Assembly (NCBI GenBank): GCA_002315855.1
Contig: DCIG01000021.1
Span: 6,172-38,862 of the forward strand
DNA length: 32,691 nt
Source of the DNA: Lentisphaeria bacterium UBA1732
GTDB lineage: Bacteria; Verrucomicrobiota; Lentisphaeria; Victivallales; UBA1829
Direction: 5' to 3'
Shown here in pieces: positions 30,992 to 32,691 of this stretch. The translations under genes were made by a program, and so were the position numbers. The number at the start of each line of letters is the position of its first letter. Within the stretch, counting starts at the first letter, position 1. The notes below the pieces were generated by a model. That model did no database searches. It had not been told where the DNA came from and worked only from the letters and a program-made list of their open reading frames with translations.

Positions 30992-31879
30992 TTATTTTTT
31001 CCGCTGTGCGAAGAGCCAGTCGAGCGTGGCATAATCGTTGTAGCAGACATCCCAGGCATTATGCCCGATGAGGGTGTATTCGCGGTAGCTGCATTCCTTG
31101 TTGCCTGCCGCCTGGAGGAACGTGAAGAAGTCGCGTGTAAGTTCGGCACGGACCGTGTCATCGTAGTCGCCCTGATAGAGAGCGATGGGCATATTTTTCA
31201 GGCGTTCCGCCTCTTCGCGCGTGCCGCCGCAGCAGATTGCCACACAAGCGGCAAACAGGTCGGGATGACGTCCGGCAAGTTCAACCGTGCCGTGTCCGCC
31301 CATGGAGAACCCGGTAACGTAAATGCGGTCCGTATCGGCCCCGTATTCCTTGATTTTCGCACGGACGAGTTTGTGGAGGTTGGCGAATACGCTGAGGGGA
31401 TTGATAATGCCGTCGCCGCCGCGCTGGGTATTGTTTCCCCATCCTTCCGTGGCGGGACTCTGCGGGGCAAGCAGAATGACTTTGCAATCCTTATGCGCAC
31501 GGACATAAGAAACAATCTGCGGGAAGCCGTAGCGAAGCTGGGAACGGTTGTCGTTGCCGCGTTCTCCCACTCCGTGCAGGAAAACGAGGATGGCAGGTTT
31601 GCCGGGAGCATCCATATTGAACGCCCCCTCGCGATACTGAATTTTCACGCCGTCGGCATCGAACTGAAACGGGGTCATGCCGGTGGATTTTGCGATGAGT
31701 TCGTCTTTCTGCTGCTGGGATGCGCCATTCGGCAGAAGCGGATAGATGGGCTGTTCCTGCCCCGGAGCAAAGGTATTGGAAGGTTTATTCATTTTGGGTT
31801 CCAGCAGGGAGCATGACATCAGCATGGCAGTCAATGAAATGCAGAATGCAGTTGAAAAAAGTTTGGAAACGGAAGACAT
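30992..31879 (-). CDS. lipoprotein alpha/beta-hydrolase (predicted esterase/peptidase)
   Basis: From ATG 31879 the protein is 295 residues. Residues 1-23 are a lipoprotein signal with lipobox LMSC (Cys23). The hydrolase has oxyanion sequence FLHGVGERGNDN, nucleophile Ser192 in GFSMGG, an acid at Asp238 or Asp240 (YQGDYDD) and His273 (GHNAWD). It resembles COG4099-like predicted peptidases and carbohydrate esterases; an acetyl- or feruloyl-esterase would suit the hemicellulase neighbours, but that is context only. The frame is open to 32050, but a TTGAAA-17-TATGTT promoter at 31928-31956 lies inside that extension, which supports the later start. Confidence 0.85.
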   Translation of the reverse strand: MSSVSKLFSTAFCISLTAMLMSCSLLEPKMNKPSNTFAPGQEQPIYPLLPNGASQQQKDELIAKSTGMTPFQFDADGVKIQYREGAFNMDAPGKPAILVFLHGVGERGNDNRSQLRYGFPQIVSYVRAHKDCKVILLAPQSPATEGWGNNTQRGGDGIINPLSVFANLHKLVRAKIKEYGADTDRIYVTGFSMGGHGTVELAGRHPDLFAACVAICCGGTREEAERLKNMPIALYQGDYDDTVRAELTRDFFTFLQAAGNKECSYREYTLIGHNAWDVCYNDYATLDWLFAQRKK

Positions 31880-31927
31880 TTTCTCGAAAATCCATGGTTC
31901 AAAGAGGTTGAAAAAAGCGAATGCACT

Positions 31928-31956
31928 AACATACAGCAGAAAGAAGCATTTTTCAA
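31928..31956 (-). promoter_or_regulatory. promoter of the esterase gene
   Basis: On the minus strand TTGAAA (31951-31956), 17 bp, TATGTT (31928-31933), continuing AGTGC much like the FRG promoter (AGTAC). Confidence 0.75.
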
Positions 31957-32037
31957 CCGAAAAACGCGAAAACGAGGAAAAAATGCGAAAATAAGGAAAA
32001 AAGCGGGAAAAAAACAGAGAAAAACAGGGAAACGGGT

Positions 32038-32066
32038 TTGAAAATATCAAATCATCATGCTATTTT
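32038..32066 (+). promoter_or_regulatory. promoter of the tandem-repeat protein gene
   Basis: TTGAAA (32038-32043), 17 bp, TATTTT (32061-32066). The leader is about 110 nt and contains two hairpins. Confidence 0.7.
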
Positions 32067-32079
32067 AGATTAGAAATAT

Positions 32080-32120
32080 GAACTGATTTCAATGACTTTT
32101 GCAATGACTTGAAATCGGAG
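32080..32120. repeat. diverged IR43 copy in a 5' leader
   Basis: GAACTGATTTCAA and CTTGAAATCGGAG flank a changed core in 41 bp. It starts 13 bp after the -10 box. A second, different hairpin follows at 32125-32157 (TGTGCG/CGCACA with TGATTT/GAAATCA inside). Confidence 0.7.
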
Positions 32121-32183
32121 CAAGTGTGCGAGATGATTTGAAATCATTCTCCGCACAAAAGTTCATGAACGGCAGGTAATCTT

Positions 32184-32691
32184 ATGAACCGAAAAAAAAG
32201 TCTTATGATGAGCGCAGTACTGTGCGCAATCCTCATGTCTGTTTCGACCGCAGTCTCTGCAAACGGAACGGATTCCGCTGCGTCATCTTCGCCCACGACG
32301 CTGAAACCGATGTCCGCTATGGATGCTTTCAAGTCCATGAACAGCAAAACATCCAAGAAACTTGAAAAAACTTCCGATGATTCAAGTTTGCCCGAATTTC
32401 GCAAGACGTATGAATCCTCGCAGGAAGCATTCGACGGGATGAAAGACAATGACGGAAAAGTCTATCAGAGTTTTGCGAAGCCCGATGATTCTGATTTGCC
32501 GGAGTTCCGCAGGAATTACAAGATCGCGCAGGAAGCATTCGACGGGATGAAAGACAACGACGGAAAAGTCTATCAGAGTTTTGCGAAGCCCGACGATTCT
32601 GATTTGCCGGAGTTCCGCAGGAATTACAAGACCGCGCAGGAAGCATTCGACGGGATGAAAGACAATGACGGGAAAGTCTATCAGAGTTTTG
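32184..32691 (+). CDS. exported protein of 36-residue tandem repeats, C-terminus cut by window edge
   Basis: I do not recognise a family. ATG 32184 opens 169 codons to the right edge without a stop. AGGT lies 7 bases upstream. Residues 1-26 are a signal peptide ending VSA. Residues 27-64 are Ser/Thr-rich. From residue 65 a 36-residue unit repeats: DDS-LPEFR--Y ... QEAFDGMKDNDGKVYQSFAKP, at DNA positions 32376, 32484 and 32592, exactly 108 bp apart. Units 2 and 3 differ at only four bases in the visible 100, so the expansion is recent or homogenised. It is acidic and helical-looking, suggesting a surface or periplasmic repeat protein. Confidence 0.82.
   Translation, partial: MNRKKSLMMSAVLCAILMSVSTAVSANGTDSAASSSPTTLKPMSAMDAFKSMNSKTSKKLEKTSDDSSLPEFRKTYESSQEAFDGMKDNDGKVYQSFAKPDDSDLPEFRRNYKIAQEAFDGMKDNDGKVYQSFAKPDDSDLPEFRRNYKTAQEAFDGMKDNDGKVYQSF

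Larger units (their letters stand above)
31880..32183. other. divergent intergenic region, purine-rich
   Basis: It holds promoters for both sides, a plus-strand purine-rich tract with repeated GGAAAAA (31968-32035), an IR43-like copy (32080-32120) and a second hairpin (32125-32157). Confidence 0.65.

Noticed and set aside
1..32691. Search by eye for tRNA, rRNA, insertion sequences and prophage genes
   Set aside because: No cloverleaf arms with TTCGAATCC-type loops, no rRNA sequence, and no transposase or integrase frame was found.

Overview
The window looks like a chromosomal segment from a Gram-negative-type, carbohydrate-degrading bacterium, probably an anaerobe of a gut or similar habitat. 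Exported lipoproteins, hemicellulose enzymes, uronate catabolism and short operons of housekeeping genes suggest the PVC group, perhaps Lentisphaerae/Victivallales. That placement is an impression from gene content, not a search result. Nearly all genes lie on the minus strand. Exceptions are the aromatic amino acid operon (13925-16790), an AT-rich FRG-domain gene (28365-29849) and a repeat protein cut by the right edge (32184-32691).

Layout. 1-3811 (minus): thioredoxin, a TilS-Nudix fusion, an ECF sigma factor, its zinc anti-sigma factor and an exported FG-rich protein cut by the left edge. 4179-6629: a glycosyltransferase followed by a HEPN-like protein. 6907-11095: hisS, an HU-family protein, infA, map and adk, separated by intergenic DNA crowded with a 43-bp palindromic repeat. 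11306-11460: a candidate structured ncRNA with its own promoter. 11746-13461: dapF-dapA. 13925-16790 (plus): DAHP synthase, a chorismate mutase-shikimate kinase fusion and aroC. 17302-20310: gdhA, then uxuA and uxuB. 20323-23965: uxuB, a DUF2293-like protein, an exported PPOX-fold protein and a MATE transporter. 24499-28094: a two-domain GH43 protein and a GH51 arabinofuranosidase. 28365-31879: the FRG protein, a U32-like protein and a lipoprotein esterase.

Metabolism. The genes cover entry to the aromatic pathway, shikimate phosphorylation, chorismate formation, the two DAP/lysine steps (dapA, dapF), ammonium assimilation, removal of arabinose from hemicellulose, and uronate breakdown from fructuronate through mannonate.

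Regulation. Several intergenic regions carry a clear sigma-70-type promoter of the form TTGAAA-16/17-TATATT (or TATGTT). A 43-bp inverted repeat with arms GAGCTGATTTCAAA / TTTGAAATCAGCTC is present in at least eleven recognisable copies. Four pairs form longer composite elements. Copies sit just after predicted transcription starts or supply a -35 box, so they may act as mobile 5'-UTR or promoter modules. This family and the ncRNA at 11306-11460 are the most novel signals here.
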